A stretch of 64,000 nt of DNA from Streptomyces bicolor (lineage in GTDB: Bacteria; Actinomycetota; Actinomycetes; Streptomycetales; Streptomycetaceae), in NCBI RefSeq assembly GCF_000719285.1, contig NZ_JOFS01000014.1:124001-188000 (forward strand), given 5' to 3'. Position 1 is the first letter of the stretch. The number at the start of each line of letters is the position of its first letter. The notes below the pieces were generated by a model. The model did not search any database and was not told the origin of the DNA. It saw only the letters and a program-made list of their open reading frames with translations. Positions 18,145 to 28,080 of the stretch are shown in pieces. Position numbers and translations under genes: made by a program.

Positions 18145-19182
18145 CTATTTGGCGCGATCGAAGTCGATCGCGCTGTAAGCCCGCAGCTTGCTGAGCCGAT
18201 GCTCCGAGTCGATCCGCCGCACCGTCCCCGACTTGGACCTCATGACGATCGAGTCCGTGGTCGCGGTCTCCGACCGGTACCGCACACCCCGCAGCAACTC
18301 ACCGTCGGTGATCCCGGTCGCGACGAAGAACACGTTGTCCCCGGCGACCAGGTCATCGGTCAGCAGCACCCGGTCCAGGTCGTGCCCCGCGTCGATCGCC
18401 CGCTGCCGCTCCTCGTCGTCCTTCGGCCACAGCTTGCCCTGGATGGTCCCGCCGAGGCACTTCACGGCGCACGCCGAGATGATGCCCTCCGGCGTACCAC
18501 CGATGCCGAGCAGCATGTCGACGCCGGTGCCCTCGCGCAGCGCGTAGATCGACCCCGCGACATCGCCGTCGGAGATCAGCTTGATCCGCGCACCGGCGTC
18601 CCGGATCTCCTTGATGATGCCCTCGTGCCGAGGCCGGTCGAGGATGACGACGGTGACGTCCTCCGGCGTCGACCGCTTCGCCTTGGCGACCCGGCGGATG
18701 TTCACCGCGACGGGCGCGTCGATGTCGACGAAGTCGGCGGCCTCGGGGCCGGTGACCAGCTTGTCCATGTAGAACACGGCGGACGGGTCGAACATGGACC
18801 CCCGGTCGGCCGCGGCCAGCACGGAGATCGCGTTCGGCATGCCCTTGGCGGTCAGGGTGGTCCCGTCGATCGGGTCGACGGCGATATCGCACTCGGCCCC
18901 GGTCCCGTCGCCGACCCGCTCCCCGTTGAAGAGCATCGGCGCCTCGTCCTTCTCGCCCTCACCGATGACGACGACGCCGTTCATCGACACGGTGTGGACG
19001 AGGGTCCGCATGGCGCGCACCGCGGCACCGTCGGCGCCGTTCTTGTCGCCGCGCCCGACCCAGCGACCCGCGGCCATGGCCGCCGCCTCGGTGACACGGA
19101 CCAGTTCCAGGGCCAGGTTGCGGTCGGGAGCTTCGCTCGGTACCTCGAGCTCGGACGGTAGATGATGATGATTCTCGGTCAT
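18145..19182 (-). CDS. glpX: Fructose-1,6-bisphosphatase class II
   Basis: 345-aa Mn2+/Li+-sensitive GlpX-type phosphatase, the gluconeogenic FBPase of actinobacteria. The metal site DPIDGTT, the [11 protein letters not shown] motif and [12 protein letters not shown] are present. ATG 19182 has an AAAGGTG ribosome site. It converges with wblE and is divergent from the DUF4245 gene. The short poly-His stretch (HHH) near the N terminus is natural in the sequence. Confidence 0.95.
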   Translation of the reverse strand: MTENHHHLPSELEVPSEAPDRNLALELVRVTEAAAMAAGRWVGRGDKNGADGAAVRAMRTLVHTVSMNGVVVIGEGEKDEAPMLFNGERVGDGTGAECDIAVDPIDGTTLTAKGMPNAISVLAAADRGSMFDPSAVFYMDKLVTGPEAADFVDIDAPVAVNIRRVAKAKRSTPEDVTVVILDRPRHEGIIKEIRDAGARIKLISDGDVAGSIYALREGTGVDMLLGIGGTPEGIISACAVKCLGGTIQGKLWPKDDEERQRAIDAGHDLDRVLLTDDLVAGDNVFFVATGITDGELLRGVRYRSETATTDSIVMRSKSGTVRRIDSEHRLSKLRAYSAIDFDRAK

Positions 19183-19310
19183 CGGAGCGCACCTTTCTGA
19201 TACGACGACGGCCGGATGAGGGTGACGGCCCTGACTCTATCCCCGGGCGGACAGAATGAGCAGGGGACCCCACGGATGAGCAGACCGGGGCACCTGCGAC
19301 GATAGTGGGC

Positions 19311-19832
19311 GTGGCAGGTTCGAACGGCAAGCAGAAGTCGGTCCGGAACATGGTCCTCTCCCTCGGGGTGACCGTGCTCGCGGCGGGGGTCATGTATCTC
19401 TTCGTCCCCCATGAGGACGGCACTCCCGACCTCCCCCGGGTCGACTACCGCGTGGAGCTGCTGACGGCACGCCGCGCGGCGCCCTACGGGGTGGAGGCGC
19501 CCGAGGGCCTGCCCGATACCTGGAAGGCGACCTCCGTCCGCTTCCAGGGCGACAAGAACGACGCCTGGCACCTCGGCTTCCATGCCCCCGACGGGGAGTA
19601 CGTGCAGATCGAACAGTCGACTCAGGAGCCGGCGCCGTTCATCGAGGAGGCCAGCCAGGGCGCGCAGCCGACGAAGGTCACCCAGAGCATCGACGGCATG
19701 ACGTGGACGCGGTACACGGGGGGCCGGTACGACGCGCTCGTACGCCAGCAGGCGGACGTGACGACCGTGGTGGCCGGCACGGGGTCCTTCGAGCAGCTGA
19801 CGGAGATGGCCGAGGCGCTGAAGGCCAAGTAG
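19311..19832 (+). CDS. DUF4245 membrane-anchored protein
   Basis: 173-aa protein with one N-terminal transmembrane helix (about 13-33, VLSLGVTVLAAGVMYLF) and an extracytoplasmic DUF4245 domain (PEGLPDTWKATSVRF, then WHLGF and YVQIEQS). Its function is unknown. GTG 19311 was chosen; GTG 19305 is in frame and equally lacks a ribosome site, so the message may be leaderless. It is divergent from glpX, with a strong terminator behind it. Confidence 0.82.
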   Translation: MAGSNGKQKSVRNMVLSLGVTVLAAGVMYLFVPHEDGTPDLPRVDYRVELLTARRAAPYGVEAPEGLPDTWKATSVRFQGDKNDAWHLGFHAPDGEYVQIEQSTQEPAPFIEEASQGAQPTKVTQSIDGMTWTRYTGGRYDALVRQQADVTTVVAGTGSFEQLTEMAEALKAK

Positions 19833-19865
19833 GCCTCGTGGGCGCTGCTTGAGCCTCATGAGCAT

Positions 19866-19908
19866 GGCGAAGGCCCCCGGTGTCGCCTCGCCACCGGGGG
19901 CCTTCGCC
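19866..19908. terminator. Strong 17-bp hairpin terminator
   Basis: Perfect 17-bp arms at 19866-19882 and 19892-19908 with a 9-nt loop lie between the converging DUF4245 and nitroreductase genes. This is one of the longest perfect stems in the window. Confidence 0.92.
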
Positions 19909-19955
19909 GTGTGGTCGGCAAGGACCACTGGGGGCCGTTGCGGACCGTTGGCCGC

Positions 19956-20546
19956 TCAGACCGTGGTCACGACCTGGTCGAACTCCAGGCGCGGGGAGCG
20001 CGGGTACCAGGCGTCGGCGCCCGGCTTGCCGATGTTGACGACCATGAGCGGGGTGTGGTCGTCGTCCAGGAACTCCTTGCGGACGCCCTCGAAGTCGAAG
20101 CCGGTCATCGGGCCGGCGGCCAGCCCGGCGGCGCGGACGCCGACGATGAAGTACGCGGCCTGGAGGGCGGCGTTCATACCGGCGGCGTTCTCACGGGCCG
20201 CGCGCTCGCTGAAGAAGACGTCCTTGGCCTGCGGGAACGCCGGGAACAGGGTCGGCAGCTCCTCGTGGAACTCGTTGTCCGCGGAGAGGATCGCGACCAG
20301 CGGGGCGGCGGCGGTCTTGGCCTGGTTGCCCTCGGCCATGTGCTGCACCAGGCGCTCACGGGCCTCGGCGGAGCGGACCAGGGTGATGCGCAGCGGGGTC
20401 TGGTTGAAGGCGGTCGGGCCGTACTTGACCAGGTCGTAGATCGCCTGCACCTGCTCCTCGGTCACCGGCTCGTCGGTGAACGTGTTCGCGGTACGGGCCT
20501 CGCGGAACAGCAGGTCCTGGGCGGCGGGGTCAAGGACGAGAGACAT
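19956..20546 (-). CDS. Nitroreductase-family malonic semialdehyde reductase (RutE/HadB-like)
   Basis: 196-aa FMN-dependent nitroreductase-fold enzyme of the RutE-like subgroup (KYGPTAFNQTPLRITLV, AGPMTGFDFEGVRKEFL, VNIGKPG). Family members reduce malonic semialdehyde or similar substrates with NAD(P)H. It stands alone, with a terminator behind it and about 190 bp of promoter space before xseB. The substrate is assigned by subfamily only. Confidence 0.85.
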   Translation of the reverse strand: MSLVLDPAAQDLLFREARTANTFTDEPVTEEQVQAIYDLVKYGPTAFNQTPLRITLVRSAEARERLVQHMAEGNQAKTAAAPLVAILSADNEFHEELPTLFPAFPQAKDVFFSERAARENAAGMNAALQAAYFIVGVRAAGLAAGPMTGFDFEGVRKEFLDDDHTPLMVVNIGKPGADAWYPRSPRLEFDQVVTTV

Positions 20547-20735
20547 GCGTGAACCTTCTCGGGGAGTACGTGGTGCGTCGGGTGTCGTGAGCTAAGCGGA
20601 CCGGGGACCGCTTACCGAGTCGACAGTACGCGAGACAAGTTCAAGGTTCAACAAAGGGCGGGCTTCGGTGACCTGGTTCACAGCCCGCCCCGTCTCAGGA
20701 GCCGTGGCTCAGCAGTCGTGTCTCAGTACCGTGGC

Positions 20736-20981
20736 TCAGGAGTCGTCCCCGCCGTTCTCCTGCGCGGCCTCCGCCTCGGCCTCCTCGGCGAGCGCCGCGT
20801 CCAGGCGGGCCCGCGCCCCGTCCAGCCAGCGCCGGCACACCTTGGCCAGCTCCTCGCCCCGCTCCCAGAGCGCGAGGGACTCCTCGAGCGTCGTACCGCC
20901 CGCCTCCAGACGCCGTACGACCTCGATCAGTTCGTCCCGGGCCTGCTCATAGCCCAGTGCCTCTTCCACCTTGCTGGTCAT
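20736..20981 (-). CDS. xseB: Exodeoxyribonuclease VII small subunit
   Basis: 81-aa helical subunit ([40 protein letters not shown]) with an acidic tail. It binds XseA to form the single-strand exonuclease used in mismatch and recombinational repair. ATG 20981 lies 9 nt after the xseA stop; the two genes are an operon. Confidence 0.95.
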   Translation of the reverse strand: MTSKVEEALGYEQARDELIEVVRRLEAGGTTLEESLALWERGEELAKVCRRWLDGARARLDAALAEEAEAEAAQENGGDDS

Positions 20982-20990
20982 TCGCCCACC

Positions 20991-22235
20991 CTATGCATCG
21001 CTTCGTGCGTCGTTTCGTGCGTCGTTTCGTGCGTCGACCCGTACGGAGAACTCACCCTCGGCGACCCGCGCCCGCAGCGCCTCGTCCGCCGCCACCTCGC
21101 CCGGGTCGCGGACCACGTGCCCGTCGGCCCTCTGCAGCACCGCGTACCCCCGCTTGAGGGTCGCCGCGGGGGAGAGGGCCACCACGCGCGCGTGCGTGTG
21201 CGTCAATTCCGACTCCGCGCGGTCGAGGTGGTGGCCGAGGCAGCGGCGGCCGCGGTCGAGGAGGGAGGCCACGTGATCGGCGCGTTCGTCGATCATCCGG
21301 TGCGGATCCTCTATCGAGGGCCGCGCGAGGGCGTGGGCGAGCCCGCGTTCCTCCCGGTCGATGAAGGCCTCGACACACCGCCGGGCCCTGTCCCGCAGCA
21401 TCCGCACCCGCTCGTACTCCTCGCCGACGTCCGGCACGACCTTCTTGGCGGCGTCGGTCGGGGTGGAGGCGCGCAGGTCGGCGACGTAGTCGAGGAGGGG
21501 CGTGTCCGGCTCGTGTCCGATGGCCGACACGACGGGCGTACGGCACGAGGCGACGGCCCGTACCAGTTGCTCGTCGGAGAAGGGCAGCAGGTCCTCGACG
21601 CTCCCGCCGCCACGGGCGACGATGATCACGTCCACGTCGTCGATCGCGTCGAGCTCCTTCACCGCCTGCACGACCTGCGGCACGGCGTGCACGCCCTGCA
21701 CGGGGACGTTGCGCACCTCGAAGCGGACGGCCGGCCAGCGGTGGCGGGCGTTCTCGAGCACGTCCCGCTCGGCGGCGGAGGCCCGTCCGCAGACGAGGCC
21801 GATGAGCTGGGGGAGGAAGGGGAGTGTCTTCTTCCGCTCCGGCGCGAACAGCCCCTCGGCGGCGAGGGCCTTCTTCAGCATCTCCAGCCGGGCGAGCAGC
21901 TCGCCGACGCCGACGGGCCTTATCTCGGTGGCGCGCAGGGAGAGCTGGCCGCGGGGGGCGTACCACTCCGGTTTGGCGAGTACGACGACACGGGCGCCCT
22001 CGCTCACGACGTCGGCGACGGCGTCGAACACCTGCCGGTAGGCCGTCACGCTCACGGAGATGTCGTACGACGGGTCGCGCAGCGTCAGGAACACGACGCC
22101 GGCACCGGGCCGCCGCGACAACTGCGTGATCTGCCCCTCGACCCAGACCGCCCCGAGCCGGTCGATCCAGCCGCCGATGAGCCGCGACACCTCACCTACG
22201 GGCAGGGGGGATTCGGGCGACGTGTTCACAGCCAT
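20991..22235 (-). CDS. xseA: Exodeoxyribonuclease VII large subunit
   Basis: 414-aa catalytic subunit. It has an N-terminal OB-fold (about 8-120), an ExoVII catalytic core with [11 protein letters not shown] and IGHEPDTPL motifs, and a coiled coil (about 270-345). The extreme C terminus carries an odd repeat, [14 protein letters not shown], encoded by 12-bp tandem repeats. The promoter region upstream contains an inverted copy of repeat family A. Confidence 0.95.
   Translation of the reverse strand: MAVNTSPESPLPVGEVSRLIGGWIDRLGAVWVEGQITQLSRRPGAGVVFLTLRDPSYDISVSVTAYRQVFDAVADVVSEGARVVVLAKPEWYAPRGQLSLRATEIRPVGVGELLARLEMLKKALAAEGLFAPERKKTLPFLPQLIGLVCGRASAAERDVLENARHRWPAVRFEVRNVPVQGVHAVPQVVQAVKELDAIDDVDVIIVARGGGSVEDLLPFSDEQLVRAVASCRTPVVSAIGHEPDTPLLDYVADLRASTPTDAAKKVVPDVGEEYERVRMLRDRARRCVEAFIDREERGLAHALARPSIEDPHRMIDERADHVASLLDRGRRCLGHHLDRAESELTHTHARVVALSPAATLKRGYAVLQRADGHVVRDPGEVAADEALRARVAEGEFSVRVDARNDARNDARSDA
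20996..21038 (-). repeat. 12-bp tandem repeats at the 3' end of xseA
   Basis: Three near-perfect units of TTTCGTGCGTCG encode DARN-type repeats at the XseA C terminus. They look like recent slippage, since the core enzyme does not need this tail. Confidence 0.85.
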
Positions 22236-22298
22236 GCGCCGAGCGTAACGGCCACCGCCGACATCACCGGCCGGCGGTCGGGTGCGGGCAGGGAGCGT

Positions 22299-22420
22299 TT
22301 TCGCCCCGCCGCCCCTACCCGTCCCGTCCCTGGGGGCTGCCGCCCCCAGACCCCCGCTTCGGCCCGAAGGGCCTCGTCCTCAAACTCCCCCAGAGGGGGC
22401 ACCCCCCAGACGGGCTGAAA
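22299..22420 (-). repeat. Dispersed repeat family A, copy 2 (inverted)
   Basis: Reverse complement of the 14765-14887 element, including GTCTGGGGGGTGCCCC, GAGGACGAGGCCC and GGGACGGGTAGGGGCGGCG. Unusually it sits between two divergent genes (xseA and ispH), where a terminator is not needed. Confidence 0.85.
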
Positions 22421-22503
22421 CCCCACAGTCCCCCACCCCCTCGCCACCAACCCGTCACCCGCGCGATCTTCGCGCCCCCGAACGCCCCCTTACGATGGGA
22501 CGC

Positions 22504-23520
22504 ATGACTGCTTCGCCTGGCCGCCGTGTCCTGCTCGCCGCCCCCCGTGGCTACTGCGCGGGTGTGGACCGCGCCGTGATCGCCGTCGAGAAAGCCCTGG
22601 AGCAGTACGGCGCTCCGGTGTACGTCCGGCACGAGATCGTCCACAACAAGTACGTCGTGCAGACCCTGGAGCGGAAGGGCGCCGTCTTCGTCGAGCGGAC
22701 GGAGGAGGTCCCGCCGGGGAACATCGTGATGTTCTCCGCCCACGGTGTCGCCCCCGTCGTCCACGAGGAGGCCGCGCGCGGCAAGCTCGCCACCATCGAC
22801 GCGACCTGCCCGCTGGTCACCAAGGTGCACAAGGAAGCCGTCCGCTTCGCCAATGAGGACTACGACATCCTCCTGATCGGGCACGAGGGCCACGAAGAGG
22901 TCATCGGCACCTCCGGCGAGGCCCCCGAGCACATCCAGCTCGTCGACGGGCCGAAGGACGTCGCCAAGGTCGAGGTCCGCGACGAGTCGAAGGTGGTCTG
23001 GCTCTCCCAGACCACCCTCTCCGTCGACGAGACCATGGAGACCGTCGACGCGCTGAAGGAGAAGTTCCCGCAGCTCATCTCCCCGCCCAGCGACGACATC
23101 TGCTACGCCACGCAGAACCGCCAGCTCGCGGTGAAGCAGATGGGCGCCGAGGCCGAGCTGGTCATCGTGGTCGGCTCGCGCAACTCCTCCAACTCCAAGC
23201 GGCTCGTCGAGGTCGCCAAGCTGGCCGGCTCGCGCGAGGCCTATCTCGTGGACTTCGCGAGCGAGATCGACGAGGCCTGGCTGGAGGGCGTGACGACGGT
23301 GGGCGTCACCTCAGGCGCCTCCGTCCCGGAGGTGCTCGTCGAGGAGGTCCTGGAGTGGCTCGCGCAGCGCGGCTACGGCGACGTCGAGCTGGTCAAGGCG
23401 GCCGAGGAGTCCATCACCTTCTCCCTGCCGAAGGAGCTCCGCCGCGACCTGCGCGAGGAGGCGGCGGCGCTGATCGCCGAGCGCACGGGGGCCGCGGGCT
23501 CCGGCGACTCCGCGGAGTGA
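22504..23520 (+). CDS. ispH: 4-hydroxy-3-methylbut-2-enyl diphosphate reductase
   Basis: 338-aa Fe-S enzyme of the last MEP-pathway step (HMBPP to IPP/DMAPP). Cluster cysteines C18 (GYCAGVDRA), C102 ([11 protein letters not shown]) and C200 (ICYATQNRQ) and histidines H47 and H80 are present. The start is ATG 22504; ATG 22495 is in frame. Neither has a ribosome site, but a TACGAT -10-like hexamer (22491-22496) ends 7 nt before 22504, so translation is probably leaderless. Confidence 0.95.
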   Translation: MTASPGRRVLLAAPRGYCAGVDRAVIAVEKALEQYGAPVYVRHEIVHNKYVVQTLERKGAVFVERTEEVPPGNIVMFSAHGVAPVVHEEAARGKLATIDATCPLVTKVHKEAVRFANEDYDILLIGHEGHEEVIGTSGEAPEHIQLVDGPKDVAKVEVRDESKVVWLSQTTLSVDETMETVDALKEKFPQLISPPSDDICYATQNRQLAVKQMGAEAELVIVVGSRNSSNSKRLVEVAKLAGSREAYLVDFASEIDEAWLEGVTTVGVTSGASVPEVLVEEVLEWLAQRGYGDVELVKAAEESITFSLPKELRRDLREEAAALIAERTGAAGSGDSAE

Positions 23521-23549
23521 CTGTCAGTCCACCGTCGTAACGTAGGGCC

Positions 23550-24299
23550 ATGCAGATCTTCGGCTTGGACATCGGTGGATCCGGGATCAAGGGCGCCCCG
23601 GTGGACCTGGACAGAGGCGACCTCGCGCAGGAGCGCTTCAAGGTGCTCACTCCGCACCCGGCCACGCCCGACGGGGTGGCCGACGGTGTGAAGCAGGTCG
23701 TCGAGCACTACGGCTGGACAGGACCGGTCGGGCTCACCTTCCCCGGTGTGGTCACCGACGGATCCACGATCCGTACGGCGGCGAACGTCGACAAGAGCTG
23801 GATCGACACCGACGCGCGCGCGTTGTTCAGCGAGCGCCTCGGTGGTCACCCGGTGACGGTGGTCAACGACGCGGACGCGGCCGGCGTCGCCGAGATGCAC
23901 TTCGGCGCGGGCCGCGACCGCCGGGGCACCGTGATCCTCCTCACCTTCGGCACCGGCATCGGCAGCGCCCTGTTCATCAACGGCGCCCTCGTCCCCAACA
24001 CCGAGCTGGGCCACCTCGAACTCCACGGCCATGACGCCGAGAAGCGCGCCTCCAGCAAGGCCAAGGAGGACGAGGAACTGACCTGGGAGCACTGGGCCCA
24101 CCGCGTCCAGAAGTACCTCGCCCATGTCGAGATGCTGTTCTCCCCGGAGCTGTTCATCATCGGCGGCGGGGTGAGCCGGAAATCCCACAAGTTCCTGCAC
24201 TACATCGAGGGCATCCAGGCGGAGATCGTTCCGGCCCAGCTGCAGAACAACGCGGGAATCGTGGGGGCCGCGATGCACGCGGCGGAGCAGGCCGGCTAG
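23550..24299 (+). CDS. ppgK: Polyphosphate glucokinase
   Basis: 249-aa ROK-family kinase that phosphorylates glucose with polyphosphate or ATP. Phosphate-binding GLDIGGSGIKG, catalytic VNDADAAGVAEM and adenosine-loop FGTGIGSALF motifs are present, and the length is typical. ATG 23550 follows ispH by 29 nt without a clear ribosome site. It is co-directional with ispH. Confidence 0.93.
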   Translation: MQIFGLDIGGSGIKGAPVDLDRGDLAQERFKVLTPHPATPDGVADGVKQVVEHYGWTGPVGLTFPGVVTDGSTIRTAANVDKSWIDTDARALFSERLGGHPVTVVNDADAAGVAEMHFGAGRDRRGTVILLTFGTGIGSALFINGALVPNTELGHLELHGHDAEKRASSKAKEDEELTWEHWAHRVQKYLAHVEMLFSPELFIIGGGVSRKSHKFLHYIEGIQAEIVPAQLQNNAGIVGAAMHAAEQAG

Positions 24300-24312
24300 C
24301 CGCCGCCGACGG

Positions 24313-25221
24313 TCACCGCGACCGGCGCCGGGCCGCCACCCGGCGTGCGATCAGCCGGACCCTTCGTACGGTCACGATGAGACCGGCGATCAGCGTCCCC
24401 CCGTACAGCCATCCGGCCTGGGTGGCGAGGGCGGTGAAGAGGCCCATCAGGTGGCCGCTCATCCCCCCGCCGTTGTCGGCCACCGGAACCAGCCCCACCG
24501 CGAACGCGATCGGCAGCACGACCGGTGCGGTCACCAGGTCGCCCCTGCGCACCCAGACGGCGGTCAGCACGCACACCGGCAGGAACAGCACGCTGTACAC
24601 GGTGAGCGAGGCCCCGAAGAGCAGCGCGTCCAGGTAGCCGAGCAGCGCCATCACGGCACCGCAGAACAGCCCGCTGCCCAGCCCCGTGAGCCGGGGGTTG
24701 GGGAACCGGCGTACCGCCTGCGGTGCGGGGGACGGCCCGGGCCGCCGTACGGCCGCTGCCGCCGGGGCCGTACCCGAAACCGGGCGGCGCTGGGGGACGG
24801 GCCGGGAGGAACGCACGGGCCGGTCGGAGGCCGTGGCCCGGGCGGAACGGGCGGCGGCGAGCCGGGACCGGGACCCGGCGCCCGCCGACCGGGACGACCC
24901 GGCGCCCGCAGCCCCCGACGACTCGGCGCCCGCCGACCGGGACGACCGGGCCGACCGGGCAGGCCAGGCGGACCGAGCCGAACCACCCCCGCCACGGGCG
25001 AACCCGCCCTCGCCGCGCCCAGTACGACCTTCGCCCCGCTCCACCCTGTCCCCGTCCGCTGCGATTCCGCCCTCGCCCGACGCGAATCCGCCCACACCCC
25101 GCGTGGCCCCGCCCGCGCCCCGCCGCGCCACCTGTGCCGGCAGCTGTAACGACAACGGCAACGACGGCGGCGTACCGCGTGGCGATCCGTACCCGGCAGA
25201 TCGCGTCCTGACTTGCTCCAC
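24313..25221 (-). CDS. DUF6542 membrane protein with long disordered tail
   Basis: 302-aa protein. Residues 1-165 are low-complexity, rich in Arg, Ser, Gly and Ala (runs such as RSARSSRSAG). The C-terminal half holds about four transmembrane helices (about 178-280: LTGLGSGLFCGAVMALLGYL onward) matching DUF6542. It starts at GTG 25221 and converges with ppgK, 13 bp apart. Its function is unknown; the family is actinobacterial. Confidence 0.8.
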   Translation of the reverse strand: MEQVRTRSAGYGSPRGTPPSLPLSLQLPAQVARRGAGGATRGVGGFASGEGGIAADGDRVERGEGRTGRGEGGFARGGGGSARSAWPARSARSSRSAGAESSGAAGAGSSRSAGAGSRSRLAAARSARATASDRPVRSSRPVPQRRPVSGTAPAAAAVRRPGPSPAPQAVRRFPNPRLTGLGSGLFCGAVMALLGYLDALLFGASLTVYSVLFLPVCVLTAVWVRRGDLVTAPVVLPIAFAVGLVPVADNGGGMSGHLMGLFTALATQAGWLYGGTLIAGLIVTVRRVRLIARRVAARRRSR

Positions 25222-25444
25222 TGGACCAACCTAGGTCGGTTTATGTGCCGAATGGCCCATGAGACACGCCCAGGGGCGGACCTTGGCCAGGTGTTCGACA
25301 CGGCGCCGGGGCCGGGTCCGGCACGCCGTAGACTTGTGGATCGGCCCGTGCATCTGCATCGAAGATCGGTCTGCATCGAAGATCGAAGAAGGACCGGGCC
25401 CCAGCCCAGCCCCTGAAGTCCTCTCACGTACGGGAAGTCGCAAC
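25222..25444. promoter_or_regulatory. DUF6542-ychF divergent promoter region with 17-bp tandem duplication
   Basis: This gap carries both promoters. A tandem repeat, TCTGCATCGAAGATCG at 25353-25368 and again at 25370-25385 (17-bp period), lies in the ychF leader or promoter. It may duplicate a regulator site or be a slippage product. Confidence 0.55.
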
Positions 25445-26533
<1,089 letters not shown>

Positions 26534-26582
26534 CCGCTGAGGTATCTCCACGTCGCTGATCTGGCAACATGCAGGTCAGAGA

Positions 26583-26619
26583 GGGTCCGGCTCTGCGGAG
26601 TCGGGCCCTTGGTTTTTTT
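26583..26619 (+). terminator. ychF intrinsic terminator with U-tract
   Basis: Stem GGGTCCGGCTC (26583-26593) with GAGTCGGGCCC (26598-26608) and a tetraloop, two G-U pairs, then TTGGTTTTTTT. This is a classical factor-independent terminator, rare in such a GC-rich genome. Confidence 0.9.
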
Positions 26620-26621
26620 CC

Positions 26622-26643
26622 CGTGCTGGGATCGTGCTGGGAT
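26622..26643 (+). repeat. 11-bp perfect tandem repeat behind ychF
   Basis: CGTGCTGGGAT occurs twice in a row, directly after the terminator and before the recombinase-like remnant. It could be a remnant of attachment-site arms; that reading is speculative. Confidence 0.5.
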
Positions 26644-26790
26644 GGTCGGCTGGTGGAAATTCGAGACAACCTCGTTGAACGCATCGCCGAAGCGGAAGGG
26701 AGGGCCGGCTCGGCGAGATCGAAGGGCTCCGCGTCAGTCTGGCCGGCGCTCAGTGCAAGATCAGCCAGCGCGACGGAGGACGGAGATCTT
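26641..26790 (+). pseudogene. Frameshifted C-terminal remnant of a tyrosine-recombinase-like protein
   Basis: One frame reads LVEIRDNLVERIAEAE (26650-26697). After a one-base shift the next frame continues REGRLGEIEGLRVSLAGAQ and CKISQRD (to about 26770). Joined, this resembles the coiled-coil tail seen in actinobacterial integrase/recombinase proteins (RIAEAEREGWLGEVEGL type). No catalytic domain remains upstream. If right, it is the scar of an integrative element at the boundary between core genes and the accessory block. The family is matched from memory. Confidence 0.45.
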
Positions 26791-26956
26791 CTCTGGTCCT
26801 CCTCCCAACCGCGTCTTGGCAGCGGGCAGAGCGGGATGCGATCGGCAAGCGGGCGGCACTATCCGGCGGTCGGCGTGCACTCAGACCCGCGGCGCCGGAT
26901 GTTCGTCGACGGCCAGTGCGAACCTCTGCTTGGGGGCGCAGTTCGTGGCCGAACCG

Positions 26957-27910
26957 TCAGCCGCGCCGGACCGCTCCGAGCTGGGTCCGGTGCAGGTCTG
27001 GGGCGGTGAATCGCTGGGCCACCGTGCGCAGGACGCGGGCCATCGCCTGGGCCGGTGGGGTGGCGGGGCGTGCCGTGGCGCGGGCGAGGAGGATGCGGCG
27101 GGTCGGGGCGGGGACGTCGGAGGCGAACGGCAGGAGGCGTACGTCGCTGCGTCGGCTGGTGAGGGCCAGGCGGGGTGCGAGCGCGATGCCGAGACCGGCG
27201 GCGACCATGGCCTGTGCCTCCTGGTAGTCGTGCGATGAGTAGGCGATGCGCGGCTCGAATCCCGCCTGGCGGCAGCTTCGGCGCAGGACGTCGGCGACGG
27301 GGTGGTTGTCGGCGCGGATGATCCACTCCTGGTCGGCGAGGTCGCCGAGGCGCACGGAGGGATGTGTGCGCAGGGGTGAGTCGGCAGGGACGACCAGCAC
27401 CGTGGGGTCGTCCAGCAGGTGGGTGAGGGCGAGCGCCGGATCGTCGAGGCGGTTCCATTCGTAGTCCCAGAGCAGCCCCTGTTCCACCTCCCCGGTGTGC
27501 AGCATCTCCCGGAGCCCCGCGAGGACTCCGGCGCGTACCTCGATGCGGATGCCGGCGTGGCGACGTCGGAAACGCGTGAGCGCCAGCGGCAGCAGGGACG
27601 CGCTCGCCGTGGGGAAGGAGCCGAGTCGCAACGTGCCCTGGTCGAGGGCCGTGAACGAGTCCAAGTCGGCTTGCGCCGCGCGCAGTTCACGGCGGATCGC
27701 CTGACCTCGCCCGGCCAGCGCGGCACCCGCCGGGGTGGGGCGGATACCGCGCGGCAGCCGCTCGATGAGGGGCTGGCCTGCCTCCTGCTCCAGCAGGGAC
27801 ATCTGCTGGGAGGCGGCGGAGGTGGTCATGCCGAGGGCTTCCGCCGCGGCAGTGAGTGAACCGCGTTCGGTGGCCTCGGTGAGCAGCAACAGACGGCGCA
27901 CGTTGAGCAT
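26957..27910 (-). CDS. LysR-family transcriptional regulator of the prpF-matC locus
   Basis: 317-aa regulator with an N-terminal HTH (about 1-60, ALGMTTSAASQQMSLLEQEAG) and a LysR substrate-binding domain. ATG 27910 (MLNVRRLLLLTEA) was chosen over longer in-frame starts that run through the operator. It is divergent from the PrpF-like and MatC-like genes. A perfect T-N11-A palindrome immediately upstream is the likely binding site. The inducer may be a tri- or dicarboxylate, inferred from the neighbours. Confidence 0.88.
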   Translation of the reverse strand: MLNVRRLLLLTEATERGSLTAAAEALGMTTSAASQQMSLLEQEAGQPLIERLPRGIRPTPAGAALAGRGQAIRRELRAAQADLDSFTALDQGTLRLGSFPTASASLLPLALTRFRRRHAGIRIEVRAGVLAGLREMLHTGEVEQGLLWDYEWNRLDDPALALTHLLDDPTVLVVPADSPLRTHPSVRLGDLADQEWIIRADNHPVADVLRRSCRQAGFEPRIAYSSHDYQEAQAMVAAGLGIALAPRLALTSRRSDVRLLPFASDVPAPTRRILLARATARPATPPAQAMARVLRTVAQRFTAPDLHRTQLGAVRRG

Positions 27911-27919
27911 GCCGACGAC

Positions 27920-27934
27920 TTTAGCTGAGCTAAA
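27920..27934. promoter_or_regulatory. LysR box: TTTAGC-N3-GCTAAA palindrome
   Basis: TTTAGCTGAGCTAAA is a perfect 6-3-6 inverted repeat that contains the T-N11-A signature of LysR operators. It lies 10 bp upstream of the LysR start in the divergent control region. Confidence 0.7.
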
Positions 27935-28080
27935 CCCAGGTGAAGCGAACTGCGATTGTTCCGAAGTCATGCCTCTGCGAAGGTCTCCGCAATCGCCGAG
28001 CGGTCACCGGCCCGCAATGCGCCCGTAACCGCTGCTCCGGCCCTTTCCCTGCCTTCGTTGATCCAGGAAGAGCCTCAGAC

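Noticed and set aside
26569..27238. Hypothetical plus-strand genes between ychF and the LysR gene
   Set aside because: Neither frame has a consistent codon bias or start signal. Part overlaps the LysR gene antisense. Only the recombinase-like stretch was kept, as a pseudogene.
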